Assembly (NCBI RefSeq): GCF_000265405.1
Contig: NC_018010.1
Coordinates: forward strand, 1,550,001 to 1,614,000
Origin: Belliella baltica DSM 15883
GTDB lineage: Bacteria > Bacteroidota > Bacteroidia > Cytophagales > Cyclobacteriaceae
Reading direction: 5' to 3'
DNA length: 64,000 nt
The notes beneath the pieces are model-generated. The model had not been told where the DNA came from. It worked only from the letters and a program-made list of their open reading frames with translations, and made no database searches. Shown here piece by piece: positions 1 through 8,265 of this stretch (its first letter is position 1; every line of letters begins with the position of its first letter). The translations under genes and the position numbers were made by a program.

Positions 1-713
1 ATCATTTCATATTCTCCTTTTTCATCAATTCCAACTCGGATCAATTTTCTAGGATCCATTGGGTCTTTGATAAAATTACCTGTTGGAGATTTTCTGATCA
101 TTTGTGTGATGTTGCCATCTCCATCCAAATCATCCATAGGATCTTCACCAAATTCGCCATCACCATTGTTGTCAAATACCATCATGCCTGATCTTGGAGT
201 ATTTCCATTGTTAGGACCTGTCATGAAGTAATCATGGGCATCAGGATTGATCGTAGGAGCGAAGTAGAAAGTTTTGTCTTTTAACAATTCGGTGATAAAT
301 TCTAACTCTCCATACATCTCCATCAAATACCAAGCAGTATAAAGTGTAAATTCTGTCCCTTGAATCTCATTGGAGTGAATATTACCATCAATCCACATCG
401 CAGGCTTATCTTCAGCTTTTCCAGCTTTGAAGTCTGTTACAGTAAGAACCCAGATGTCATTGTTTTGGTAAGATTTTCCGATACTTTCCAGTTTCACCAA
501 ATCAGGATGCTTGGCGACCATATCTCGCATGATTTCCAACAAAGCCTTGTTGGTGTGGTATCTATTCCAAGAAACTTGGACCTTAGGGTTGTGTGGGGTT
601 CCGTTTGCACGGAAATAGCGTTCTGCCGCCACTTGAGCATCAGAAGTCTGTGTAGATCCAAAGCACATCGCAGCGCTGAGAGCCGTTGTATATATCCAGT
701 TTTTGAATTTCAT
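1..713 (-). CDS. M14 family zinc carboxypeptidase, 5' part only
   Basis: About 237 N-terminal residues are visible; the reading frame runs off the left edge of the window. The protein begins MKFKNWIYTT with a signal peptide ending near residue 27 (SDAQ), so it is exported. The zinc motif H113-S-N-E116 lies in a GNIHSNEIQG context, the usual first two zinc ligands of M14 metallocarboxypeptidases, followed by an NPDAHDY segment also typical of the family. A Ca-binding-like stretch rich in D/N/G follows around residues 185-205. The gene lies just downstream of, and on the same strand as, the larger M14-like gene with only about 21 bp between them, so the two are probably cotranscribed. The substrate cannot be read from the sequence. 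The intact zinc motif here contrasts with the degenerate one in the neighbour. Confidence 0.9.
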   Translation of the reverse strand, partial: MKFKNWIYTTALSAAMCFGSTQTSDAQVAAERYFRANGTPHNPKVQVSWNRYHTNKALLEIMRDMVAKHPDLVKLESIGKSYQNNDIWVLTVTDFKAGKAEDKPAMWIDGNIHSNEIQGTEFTLYTAWYLMEMYGELEFITELLKDKTFYFAPTINPDAHDYFMTGPNNGNTPRSGMMVFDNNGDGEFGEDPMDDLDGDGNITQMIRKSPTGNFIKDPMDPRKLIRVGIDEKGEYEM

Positions 714-734
714 AATTTCAATTTTTCGATGTGA

Positions 735-2351
735 TTAGAGTTTTACATTCAAGGTAGCAAAGCCAGTATGCGCAGCACCTGCCTTGATGTCCACGTTTCC
801 GCCTCCTTTGACAATCCAGCTTACACTGGCTTTTTCGAAAGCACCAATACTTCTGATCAGTTGCTTCTTTTCTCCTGCCACCAAATCATCGGCGTCTTTT
901 GAAATGTCAACCCTAACTTTTCTCAACCATCTAGATCTCTCTCCCAATTGTGAATGGGTAGGTAGTGGAGAATTATTGAAAAGATCTGCGGTGATTCTGG
1001 TCAAGCCATTACCAAGTTTCTCTGTTTTCACATTCAAAAACTCAAGTTTGGGCTGCATATCTGCCAGTTTGAGAATAAATGCAGTATGCTCATCCGCAAT
1101 CTCACTTACTTTGCTGAAAGGTGGGTTGTACATGGCAAATGGCTTAATACCTCCAACTTCTACTTTCTGACCTGGGAAATCTGGATGATCGATGCTTGTC
1201 CAAGGAACAAAAACATCATTCACTCCTTCTTGCTCTGCCCATGCTAAGAAATTAGCTTCTGCATTTCCTACACTTTTTCCATCTGCATCTTTTACTTCTG
1301 GAGCCCACCAACCCGGTGTGCTGAAGCTCATCCTTGCAAAGTGGAAATAGGCCCACTGGAAGAAATCACCTTCAGTACCTTGATTGGTTTGGTTAAATGC
1401 TTTTTGATTTACTGTCTCATTGTAAATCCCGGAAACCATACTGTTGATCGCGACATCTTTGTCCAACATGGAAGTAAGAATCCTCTTTCTTGCATCTGCT
1501 GCATTGTATTTCAGTGGAGCAGAAAGATTATTGGATGAACTGAATGATACAAAAGCGAAAATATTCCACTGATCAAACAAATAGTCTAACAATACTCTTG
1601 TCTCTACCTGAGAAGCTGCAAAATCTCCAGCCAAAGGTTCGAAAATCGGGAATTTGTAAGTTAAACTTTTATTGAAAGCGATTCCTTCAGCAAGGTCTTC
1701 TCCAAAAGAGCCGTCCTTGTCTTTATCTCTGCTTTCTGGAAACATCATGTAGCTTCCTTTTTGGCCTTTTGACCTGTCGGCTTTCACCAAAACTCGAGGG
1801 TCTTTTTCATGTGGGATATAGTCACCCAAAGGGCTTTCTACACGCATCATGGTGATCATCCCATCTTTATTAAGGTCTTCATAGCCATCTTCGCTAACCA
1901 TGCCGTCACGGTCATGATCTATTTTGGCTGCATTTCCTCTTCTTTCATACTTCAACGAAGCATGATATTGCTCGTAAGCATCGGGGGACATGTTTGGGAA
2001 AATGTAAAAAGTAGTGTTTTCCAATTTGGCTGCATGTTCATTGACCAATTTCTCGGCAAATTGTAATGCTAATTCCACACTTAACACATGGAAACCTTCG
2101 ATACCACCGACTACTGCAATTGCAGGTTTGTTGTCTAAGTCTCCAGTGCCCACTTTGAGCACCCAGATGTCTTTGCCTCCTTCAGTCTTGGTGAGGGAAG
2201 TGAGTTTGGCAGGACTTCCACTGCCGGAAATCGCTTGTAGCCTTTGGTTGACCTGACTGAGGGTAGGATAGTCTCCCTGAGCCAGCGTGGTTGAAGTAAG
2301 GGAAAAAAGCAATCCCGCTCCTGCAACCAACGACAGATAAATCTTCTTCAT
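735..2351 (-). CDS. M14-like carboxypeptidase homologue lacking zinc ligands (probable pseudoenzyme)
   Basis: 538 residues from the ATG at 2351. This start is preferred over an in-frame ATG 51 bp upstream because it opens directly into a signal peptide (MKKIYLSLVAGAGLLFSL, cleavage after TTLAQ). The fold is recognisable as M14 by the segment after strand 4 (KPAIAVVGGI), the NMSPDAYEQ segment and the late SFSTPGWW segment. The canonical HxxE zinc motif is replaced by E85-G-F-H88, and the third-ligand position reads VSFSSSNN with no His. The catalytic Glu position reads STPGWW. All key residues seem lost, so it is probably a non-catalytic, periplasmic or secreted binding protein. It is the first gene of a likely two-gene operon with the intact M14 enzyme downstream. 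Alternative: a variant metal site using the swapped E..H pair. Confidence 0.85.
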   Translation of the reverse strand: MKKIYLSLVAGAGLLFSLTSTTLAQGDYPTLSQVNQRLQAISGSGSPAKLTSLTKTEGGKDIWVLKVGTGDLDNKPAIAVVGGIEGFHVLSVELALQFAEKLVNEHAAKLENTTFYIFPNMSPDAYEQYHASLKYERRGNAAKIDHDRDGMVSEDGYEDLNKDGMITMMRVESPLGDYIPHEKDPRVLVKADRSKGQKGSYMMFPESRDKDKDGSFGEDLAEGIAFNKSLTYKFPIFEPLAGDFAASQVETRVLLDYLFDQWNIFAFVSFSSSNNLSAPLKYNAADARKRILTSMLDKDVAINSMVSGIYNETVNQKAFNQTNQGTEGDFFQWAYFHFARMSFSTPGWWAPEVKDADGKSVGNAEANFLAWAEQEGVNDVFVPWTSIDHPDFPGQKVEVGGIKPFAMYNPPFSKVSEIADEHTAFILKLADMQPKLEFLNVKTEKLGNGLTRITADLFNNSPLPTHSQLGERSRWLRKVRVDISKDADDLVAGEKKQLIRSIGAFEKASVSWIVKGGGNVDIKAGAAHTGFATLNVKL

Positions 2352-2402
2352 AAAGTCTTTAAGGTTTAAATCAAACGCCAACGTAAAATGTACTTGGCGC
2401 AT

Positions 2403-2872
2403 CTATGATACAAAAAATACTCGAATTTATGAAAACCCTTAGGCTAGACAGATATACTAACTTTTGAAAGGTAGAATAAAAGGATAGATAATGATATAAG
2501 CTTCGCGATATAAATAGAAATAAGCCTTCGGCGATATATTTAGAAACAAGAGGCAAGTAAATACAAAGGGTCATATCGAACAGTTGAGATATCTCCCATG
2601 CGGTCGATATGACTAGTAAGGGATAAGAAATAACCACAGATAAACACAAAAGACGCGGTTTTTAAATTGATTTCATATTTGATAAATTCACTCTGCGCAT
2701 CCTTGAGAACCTCAGTGGTTTAATGTTTTTAGCTGCGGAGAAATACAAAGAATCGCGAAGGAAAGCTCTTCAGTGGTAAAAACAGAGTTCATTCGTGTTC
2801 ATCTGTGGTAAAAAACTTCCAATTCCCAAAACTTATTAACTTTACAACGAACAATTCAAAACTGACCCCTCC
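2403..2872. repeat. Intergenic region with accac/gtggt inverted repeat
   Basis: This 470-bp gap has no credible gene. Bases 2633-2650 (accacagataaacacaaa) and 2792-2809 (ttcgtgttcatctgtggt) are near-perfect inverted complements, about 140 bp apart. Between them lie further family words (cctcagtggttt; gctgcggagaaatacaaag). The same vocabulary occurs at 16266-16339, 47907-47944 and 50731-50760, so this is one copy of a dispersed intergenic repeat. The sequence TTAACTTTAC at about 2836-2845 could be a -7 element for the gene at 2873, but no matching TTG was found. Confidence 0.6.
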
Positions 2873-3820
2873 ATGTACACTTTTCCTACTTTAGAAGAAA
2901 TCAAATTGGCTCACGAGCGCATTCAGCCTTTCATTCACCGTACACCAATCCTAAAGTCCGAGGTAATCAATGAAATGGCGGGTTGTGAGGTGTATTTCAA
3001 ATGTGAAAACTTCCAAAAAGTAGGGGCTTTCAAAGCACGTGGCGCAGCAAATGCAGTTGTCAAACTCAGTGATGAACAAAAGAAAAATGGCGTAGCTACG
3101 CATTCCTCGGGTAATCATGCCGCTGCCCTTGCCAGAGCGGCAACAGTCGCGGGAATCAAATCCTACATCGTCATGCCTTCTTCCGCACCAGAGATCAAAA
3201 AGAAAGCGGTGAAATCCTATGGGGGAGAAATCATCGAATGTGAACCCAATTTGATGGCTAGGGAAACTACACTTCAGGCAGTGGTGGACAAGACAGAGGC
3301 AACTTTTATTCCTCCTTACGATTATTTTGACGTAGTGGAAGGTCAGGCAACTTGTGCGCTAGAAATGTGGGAGGAAGGAATTGATTTTGATACGATCATG
3401 GCGCCCGTTGGTGGTGGAGGTTTGTTGGGAGGTACAGCTTTGACGACCAAGTATATTTCACCTCGCACCAAAGTTATCGCCGGAGAACCTGAAGGAGCTG
3501 ATGATGCGTATCGCTCTTTTCAAGCCAAGAAGTTAATTCCCATGGATGTGCCCAATACCATTGCGGATGGATTACTGACTTCTCTGGGTAAACTCAATTT
3601 TCAGATCATCATGGAGCATGTAGATGATATTTTTACCGTCAATGACGAAGAAATTATTGCGGCCATGCGCTTGATTTATGAAAGAATGAAGATCGTTATC
3701 GAACCCAGCTGTGCTGTTCCCCTCGCTGCTTTGCTCAAAAACAAAGAGCAATTCAAAGGTCAAAAAGTAGGAATTATCCTAAGTGGTGGAAATGTAGATT
3801 TGGGAAAGCTGCCTTTTTGA
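2873..3820 (+). CDS. Threonine/serine dehydratase, PLP fold type II
   Basis: 315 residues, the length of catabolic threonine dehydratases and serine racemases without an ACT domain. The Schiff-base Lys54 sits in GAFKARGA, the SSGNHAAALA loop (residues 78 on) contacts substrate carboxylate, and a Gly-rich GGGGLLGG loop near residue 180 binds PLP phosphate. It should convert L-threonine to 2-oxobutyrate and/or L-serine to pyruvate in the cytosol. Absence of a C-terminal regulatory domain argues against an isoleucine-inhibited biosynthetic IlvA; serine racemase activity is a possible alternative. It stands alone, with a repeat-rich gap upstream and a decayed convergent gene downstream. Confidence 0.92.
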   Translation: MYTFPTLEEIKLAHERIQPFIHRTPILKSEVINEMAGCEVYFKCENFQKVGAFKARGAANAVVKLSDEQKKNGVATHSSGNHAAALARAATVAGIKSYIVMPSSAPEIKKKAVKSYGGEIIECEPNLMARETTLQAVVDKTEATFIPPYDYFDVVEGQATCALEMWEEGIDFDTIMAPVGGGGLLGGTALTTKYISPRTKVIAGEPEGADDAYRSFQAKKLIPMDVPNTIADGLLTSLGKLNFQIIMEHVDDIFTVNDEEIIAAMRLIYERMKIVIEPSCAVPLAALLKNKEQFKGQKVGIILSGGNVDLGKLPF

Positions 3821-4176
3821 TTTGAATAACAGAAAATCAAATCACATTCTAATTTTAATCTCATCTTTTATAGAATATATGAAAATCACAGGATTAGAAT
3901 CTTTGCTCAAATCTAATGATTTTACTTGATTGATATAAGTATTCGTAATACCATTGTCCAAAAGGTTTAATGCTTCTTGAATATCAAAGGGATGGTATGC
4001 ATATGCCAAATATTTATTTCTGACAGGAAATTTGAAAAGACTTCTTCTATTTCTCATAACTACATCCATATCGTTTATAAATCCTTCTAGTATCACACAT
4101 TCTTTTGATATCGTATTAAAAAATAGAGTTCTGATATAGGGATCTCCACTATAGACAAAATCTAAAAATAAATTAT

Positions 4177-5211
4177 ATGAATATACGTAATTCTGCCAGT
4201 AGCCAAATTATATACTGACAGTTGGTGACAATCGATTGGTAATCAAGCTAAAGAGAGGTTACTTGGTCAAAACAAAGGTTCTGACCATGAATATTTTGAA
4301 GTTTGAAGAGCGCTTTCCAGATGAAGAATCCTGTATTAGCTTTTTCAAAGCTAAACGAGAGCAGGAAGGCGTGGTTTGCAAAAAGTGCGAGGAAAAAGAG
4401 CACTATTGGCTCCACAGTAAAAGTATGTTTCAATGCAAAAGTTGCGGATTCCGTACCAGTTTGAAAAGTGGGACTGTGATGGAAAACAGCAACTTGTCAC
4501 TCCGTAAGTGGTTGATGGCCATGACCTTCTTTAGTGCCACTAAGCAGGGGTTTACCGCTCTTGAACTCCAGCGACAAATGGGGTTTAGTCGCTACCAAAC
4601 CGTCTTTGATTTATGCCATAAGATTCGTGTAATCATGGGTAAGCGGGATGATGAATATAAACTGGAAGACATGGTAGAATATGATGAAGCTTACATCACC
4701 AAGGCAACCGCAGCAGAGAAAAAGAAGTCTCTCAATCGGGGCCGAGGAACCCAGCAGAAGTCCACAGTTGCTGTGATGGCTGAATCAACCATTCTGGAGG
4801 ATCCTAAAACAAAGAAGTTATCCAAAAGCTGCCGATACTTCAAGATGAAGAAAATAGAGGACTTAAAGGCCAAAACGGCAGAGAAACTGATTAAAGACTT
4901 CATCAATAAAGATGCTGTTCTTCAAACCGATGACAGTACCACTTACGCTAAGTTTGAAGACTTCGTGGATGTTCATGTCACTGAATTATCTTCAACAAAA
5001 GAGGGTAGATTCAACCTTAAATGGGCTCATACAGCAATCAGTAACCTCAAAAGTGATCTTAGAAAGTATAAAATGATATCAGAAAGAAGGCTTCAGAACT
5101 ACATCGACGAGTTTTGCTACAAACTAAACCGAAGATACTTTGGAGAAAGACTCTTTGACCGACTTATTATTGCTTCTATCCAACCCTACTGGCAAAGTAG
5201 CGGATAATCAT
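4177..5211 (+). mobile_element. IS1595-family (ISXO2-like) insertion sequence, 1035 bp
   Basis: The terminal inverted repeats are imperfect: left ATGAATATACGTAATTCTGC (continuing cagtag) and right, read on the minus strand, ATGATTATCCGCTACTTTGC (continuing cagtag), about 19 of 26 matching. Flanking direct repeats AATAAATTAT at 4167-4176 and 5212-5221 are identical over 10 bp. IS1595 elements usually duplicate 8 bp, so two of the ten may be chance or the true ends may shift by up to 2 bp. It carries one transposase gene. It interrupts the beta-propeller gene, whose frame is restored when the element and one repeat are removed. Confidence 0.88.
4287..5207 (+). CDS. IS1595/ISXO2-like transposase
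   Basis: About 306 residues from ATG 4287 (MNILKFEERF); an in-frame ATG at 4236 would add 17 residues with no family resemblance. An N-terminal zinc ribbon (CKKCEEKEHYW then FQCKSCGFRTSLKSGT) is followed by the ISXO2-like DDE domain. The three acidic positions are VEYDEAYI, LQTDDSTTY and, late, NYIDEFCYKLNRR, where the family has its conserved Glu and Asn-Arg. HTAISNLKSDLRK is the conserved His/Asn segment. No stop or frameshift was found, so it looks active. It lies opposite in orientation to the gene it disrupts. Confidence 0.92.
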   Translation: MNILKFEERFPDEESCISFFKAKREQEGVVCKKCEEKEHYWLHSKSMFQCKSCGFRTSLKSGTVMENSNLSLRKWLMAMTFFSATKQGFTALELQRQMGFSRYQTVFDLCHKIRVIMGKRDDEYKLEDMVEYDEAYITKATAAEKKKSLNRGRGTQQKSTVAVMAESTILEDPKTKKLSKSCRYFKMKKIEDLKAKTAEKLIKDFINKDAVLQTDDSTTYAKFEDFVDVHVTELSSTKEGRFNLKWAHTAISNLKSDLRKYKMISERRLQNYIDEFCYKLNRRYFGERLFDRLIIASIQPYWQSSG

Positions 5212-5824
5212 AATAAATTATCTTCAATTGCTACAAGATTTCCAGTGAGAGAATTTAAGTTTTCATTTTTAACTTGCCTATAAATATCCATCATTTGATA
5301 GGCTTCCCCTTTAGTATAATTTAAATTAGATTTTTGAAAGTTGAAAAAGTAACTCTTTTTAACCTCCCCATCTCTGATTTCAAGTATTTTAGGATGAAAT
5401 TTTTCTGTAAAAAATAGATTTGAATTACCAATATTGTTTGTCAATTGTGAGGAATTTCCATTGATCACTTTAAATTCCAATTCCTTTTCAATTTCAACAT
5501 AGTCTTTTATGTCAAATGTTGACTGATTTCTAATTTCTATTTTTTTATCCCATTCATGTTGATTCAAGGAAAAAGTATAAATCATATCACCGTTATTAGC
5601 AGTGTTACTTAAAGTAGAACGGTAAGTGGTTGCTTTTTTCGACAGTTTGTAAATATAGTTGATTAAATTGAAATTTGAACTGTTCAATTGAAACGGAAAT
5701 GAGCTCTGCTGGGGAGCAACTCATCAGGGATAAATTGACCGACGAAAATGAAAGGGAGGCGTTCGATTGTTGGACGTCTTTCTTTTTACCCATTTTCCGA
5801 GTGCTATGCCTTCAAAAACCCACA

Positions 5825-6640
5825 TCATGCCGCGTATTCATTTGGTGTACAATAGTTCAGGGACTCGTGGGGTCTTTCTTGGTTGTAATCTTCTTTCCAG
5901 GGTTGAGTTACTTCATAGACATGATCCAATGAAAAGAATAAGTTAGCATCAAGAATGTCTTCGCGGTAAGTCCTGTTAAATCGCTCAACGATAGCGTTCT
6001 GTTGTGGCTTCCCTTTCTGGATTTTTATCCACTCTATATCGTTTTTGTCTAGCCAGATTTGAAATAAACACGATGTAAACTCTGGTCCATTGTCGGTTCT
6101 AATTCCTAAAGGTTTTCCGTGCTCAATAATGGTTCTTTCTAAGATTTCAATCACTTTTCTTGATGGAAGTGAGTAGTTTATGCCTATTTCTAGGCATTTT
6201 CGATTGTATTGATCGACAATATTGAGTGTTCTGAACTTTTTACCACTTGCCAGTGAATCAGACATGAAATCCATTGCCCATTCTACATTTGCAGCTAATG
6301 GTACTTCAATCGGATTTGCAGGATTATCAATGCGTCTTTTCTTCATTCGCTTATACAGTGAAAAACCTTCCTTTTCGTAAACACGTCTGATTTTTGCTGC
6401 TCCAATACCCGGATACTTCTTTTGCACTTTTACAATTACTTTTCTTCGCCCTAATCGACTCGTACCAATCACACTTGAAATAGCCTCTTTAACCACGACA
6501 TCCTTCTCAGGCATTACTTTTTTGTAATACTTATTTGTTCTTGAGCAACTAACCAACTTACACGTCTTAGCATAACTTAACTTAGGAAAAACTTCTTGCA
6601 CAAAAGTTAAGCATTGCTCCTTTTGATAAGACGTTACCAC
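5825..6640 (-). CDS. IS3-family transposase OrfB (DDE integrase core)
   Basis: 271 residues read from a GTG at 6640. An HTH_21-like N-terminal region (SRLGRRKVIVKVQKKYPGIGAAKIRRVY) precedes the rve integrase core with Asp in WAMDFMSD, Asp in IRTDNGPEF and Glu in VERFNRTYRE. It ends with the typical RPHESLNYCTPNEYAA segment. In this family the product is normally made as an OrfAB fusion by -1 frameshifting in the overlap with orfA; a run AAAAAAG lies at 6640-6646 on the minus strand exactly there. No disabling mutation was seen. Confidence 0.93.
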   Translation of the reverse strand: MVTSYQKEQCLTFVQEVFPKLSYAKTCKLVSCSRTNKYYKKVMPEKDVVVKEAISSVIGTSRLGRRKVIVKVQKKYPGIGAAKIRRVYEKEGFSLYKRMKKRRIDNPANPIEVPLAANVEWAMDFMSDSLASGKKFRTLNIVDQYNRKCLEIGINYSLPSRKVIEILERTIIEHGKPLGIRTDNGPEFTSCLFQIWLDKNDIEWIKIQKGKPQQNAIVERFNRTYREDILDANLFFSLDHVYEVTQPWKEDYNQERPHESLNYCTPNEYAA

Positions 6641-6900
6641 TTTTTTGAGTTAATCTCTTTAAGCACTTGGTTGTCTAAAGATAAATCTGCAACTAACCGC
6701 TTTAAGCGTGCATTTTCAGCCTCCAGCTCTTTAACGCGCTGTAGCTCAGACAATGTCATTCCGCCATATCGGCTCTTCCAATTGTAAAATGTTGGCTCTG
6801 AAATACCGAACTCGCGGCAGATCTCACTTACCTTTTTTCCCTCCTCTTGGGTTTTTAGCACTTTCAAGATCTGTGCTTCTGTAAACTTTGACTTTTTCAT
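6634..6900 (-). CDS. IS3-family OrfA (HTH DNA-binding)
   Basis: 88 residues. The start (MKKSKFTEAQILKVLKTQEE) is the classic IS407/ISR1-group OrfA opening, with a helix-turn-helix around residues 22-45 (VSEICREFGISEPTFYNWK) and a leucine-zipper region (LKRLVADLSLDNQVLKE). It binds the terminal repeats and multimerises with OrfB. It overlaps orfB by 7 nt across the A6G slippery run. Confidence 0.93.
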   Translation of the reverse strand: MKKSKFTEAQILKVLKTQEEGKKVSEICREFGISEPTFYNWKSRYGGMTLSELQRVKELEAENARLKRLVADLSLDNQVLKEINSKKW

Positions 6901-7434
6901 ACTCTTTTTTGCTATTTATAAAGTTAAAACTCTATTTTTAACTTGTCGCAAAAAAGCAGCCCTTTACCGAACCATTTGTCTGAACTTGTCTAACAAAGTT
7001 TCCACTTAAATCATAGACATAACAATTAAAGCTCATTCCATCTGTTACTAATACTTCTGTATTTTTATTGATTAGAGAAATGGTGCTTGGGGAAGTAAAT
7101 ACTTCTGGGCCATCTTGGGCTGCGATAGATTTTAATAAATTCCCATTGGAATCAAAAAAATGAACCGAATTGGATATTCTACCATCCAAAACAATTATTC
7201 TATTATCAGTTATTAGCAAATCATCACAATCACCAACTAAAACTTCATTATCAAGTTGGACGATCTTTAAGTCATCAAATATATCTGAGTAATTAATTAA
7301 TTTCTCTGTATTCAAGTCAACAAGAATAATATCTTGAGATGAAGGATTATCACAAGCTACTGTGCTGCAAAATAAAATCAACCCCAAAAAAAAATTCAAA
7401 TATTTTTGGGGGCTTAAATTGGAATTAGTCATCA

Positions 7435-7716
7435 TTAATAAAGACATGGAGGCTCTGGTTCAAAATCCATCATTGGACAACATTGCTGTAAGTAAGGATC
7501 ACAGTCTTCCCAAAAGATTTCACCCTGACCCCAAGTCCCTGATCCACAAAACTTCGATTTCACGGCATAAATATGATGGCCTACTTCATTTTGATTACCA
7601 AAGCAAGATTCATAAATGGGTCCTGTATGTTGAGCTTTGAGGTTAGGCTGACTAATCATAGAGAGTAAGGAAACCATTACTAATAAAGAAAGTCCTAAAA
7701 TAAAGTTTTTTTTCAT
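7435..7716 (-). CDS. Small secreted Cys-rich protein upstream of beta-propeller gene
   Basis: 93 residues with a clear signal peptide (MKKNFILGLSLLVMVSLLSM, cleavage near LKAQ, about residue 29). The mature part of about 65 residues has five Cys (ESCFGNQ, SKFCGSG, WEDCDP, QQCCPM) plus one at the end (PPCLY), enough for disulfides. I do not recognise a named family with certainty. In Bacteroidota, small NVEALA-type exported peptides are often encoded directly before 6-bladed beta-propeller lipoproteins, and the position here fits; the sequence itself does not carry the NVEALA motif. The stop codon overlaps the ATG of the propeller gene (TAATG), implying translational coupling. The partner is disrupted, so the peptide may now be orphaned. 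Confidence 0.75.
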   Translation of the reverse strand: MKKNFILGLSLLVMVSLLSMISQPNLKAQHTGPIYESCFGNQNEVGHHIYAVKSKFCGSGTWGQGEIFWEDCDPYLQQCCPMMDFEPEPPCLY

Positions 7717-7914
7717 GTTGTTATTTTTTTAAGATTAATAAGTTATTTATAATTTATTTAACACTTGTCAAATAAATTCTATGTAAATAAAAAAATAATA
7801 AATAAATAACAAGATATAATTTAAATTATTTTATTTCATTAAAATCTTAGTTTATAAAGTAGTTATTTAAATGCAAATAATACGATTTAAATTGTGTGAA
7901 ATACACTAATTGAA
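7717..7914. promoter_or_regulatory. Very AT-rich gap, probable promoter region of the secreted peptide gene
   Basis: Almost 200 bp of A/T-dominated sequence between the secreted peptide gene (minus) and the transferase fragment (plus). Read on the minus strand, a TTTGACA word occurs about 60 bp upstream of the peptide start with TATAAAT-like words after it. No clean TAnnTTTG was found. The left edge of the transferase relic falls inside this stretch. Confidence 0.35.
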
Positions 7915-8259
7915 TTGTTAAATATTGAATTTATTATCATAGAAACAAATCCTCAATACATGATGAAATTGTGGAGAAACATTAATTATTTTAAGGATTT
8001 GTTATTATCTAATGGATTTAATATTGGTTCTCCGACTTCGGCAATTATTCCTGTAAAAATTGGTGATATAAATAAAACATTATTGGTTGGGAAATTATTA
8101 CTAGAAAAGGGAATACATGCCAATCCCATAATGTATCCTGCAGTGGCAAAAAAAGACGCTAGAATTAGATTTAATTTAACAGCAAATCATGAATTAGATC
8201 ATCTAGATAAGGCTGTCATGGCATTAATTCAAATAAATGAAATTATAAATATCAAATAA
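7915..8259 (+). pseudogene. 3' fragment of an AONS/KBL-type PLP acyl-CoA transferase
   Basis: Only the last ~115 residues of an aminotransferase class I/II enzyme of the alpha-oxoamine synthase group (8-amino-7-oxononanoate synthase, 2-amino-3-ketobutyrate CoA ligase, serine palmitoyltransferase) remain. They include the C-terminal-domain pattern IIETNPQYMMKLWRNINYFKDLL..GSPTSAIIPVKIGD..LLEKGIHANPIMYPAVAKKDARIRF..AN. The PLP lysine and the large domain, about 280 residues, are missing. There is no good start codon: the frame opens at a TTG in AT-rich DNA. It lies 6 bp ahead of the broken TetR gene, so both are remnants of one decayed locus. Confidence 0.85.
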
Positions 8260-8265
8260 CATTAT

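Larger units (their letters stand above)
5621..6968 (-). mobile_element. IS3-family (IS407-group-like) insertion sequence, 1348 bp
   Basis: Target duplication GAAC at 5617-5620 and 6969-6972, the 4-bp length usual for the IS407 group. Ends are inverted repeats: left GGTAAGTGGTTGCTTTTTT then cgaca, right on the minus strand GGTAAAGGGCTGCTTTTTT then gcgaca; similarity extends to about 40 bp. The GG terminus, not the TG usual for IS3 elements, is odd, but the ends are fixed by the duplication and by perfect restoration of the host frame. It carries orfA and orfB overlapping with a slippery A6G, as expected. About 190 bp lie between the orfB stop and the right-hand end, longer than usual. Confidence 0.88.
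3842..7435 (-). pseudogene. Six-bladed beta-propeller lipoprotein gene split by two insertion sequences
   Basis: Three collinear minus-strand pieces make one gene: 7435-6969 (N-terminus), 5620-5212 (middle) and 4176/4166-3842 (C-terminus). Removing 5621-6968 plus one copy of GAAC gives ..QTNGS/TLSNTANNG.. in frame. Removing 4177-5211 plus one copy of AATAAATTAT gives ..AIEDNL/FLDFVYSGDP.. in frame. The restored product is about 402 residues. It starts with a lipoprotein signal (FLGLILFCSTVAC) and continues with repeated propeller blades of the Bacteroidota 6-bladed beta-propeller (DUF5128-like) type (IIVLDGR..VHFFDSNGNLLKSI; YVYDLSGNFVRQV). Start chosen at 7435 because its ATG overlaps the TAA of the small secreted gene upstream (TAATG). 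No other lesions were seen, so the insertions look recent. The product is not made intact. Confidence 0.88.

Noticed and set aside
2371..2649. Minus-strand open frame of 92 codons over the gap before the threonine dehydratase gene
   Set aside because: It overlaps the start of the M14-like gene and the accac repeat; the product is not like any exported or cytosolic protein I know and codon use is poor.
3842..4096. 84-residue gene at the right-hand end of the dehydratase gene
   Set aside because: It starts at an internal GTG and is the C-terminal part of the disrupted propeller.
5208..5687. Middle propeller fragment as a separate 159-residue gene
   Set aside because: Its first 24 codons come from the IS3 element end and the rest joins the flanking fragments in frame when the elements are removed.
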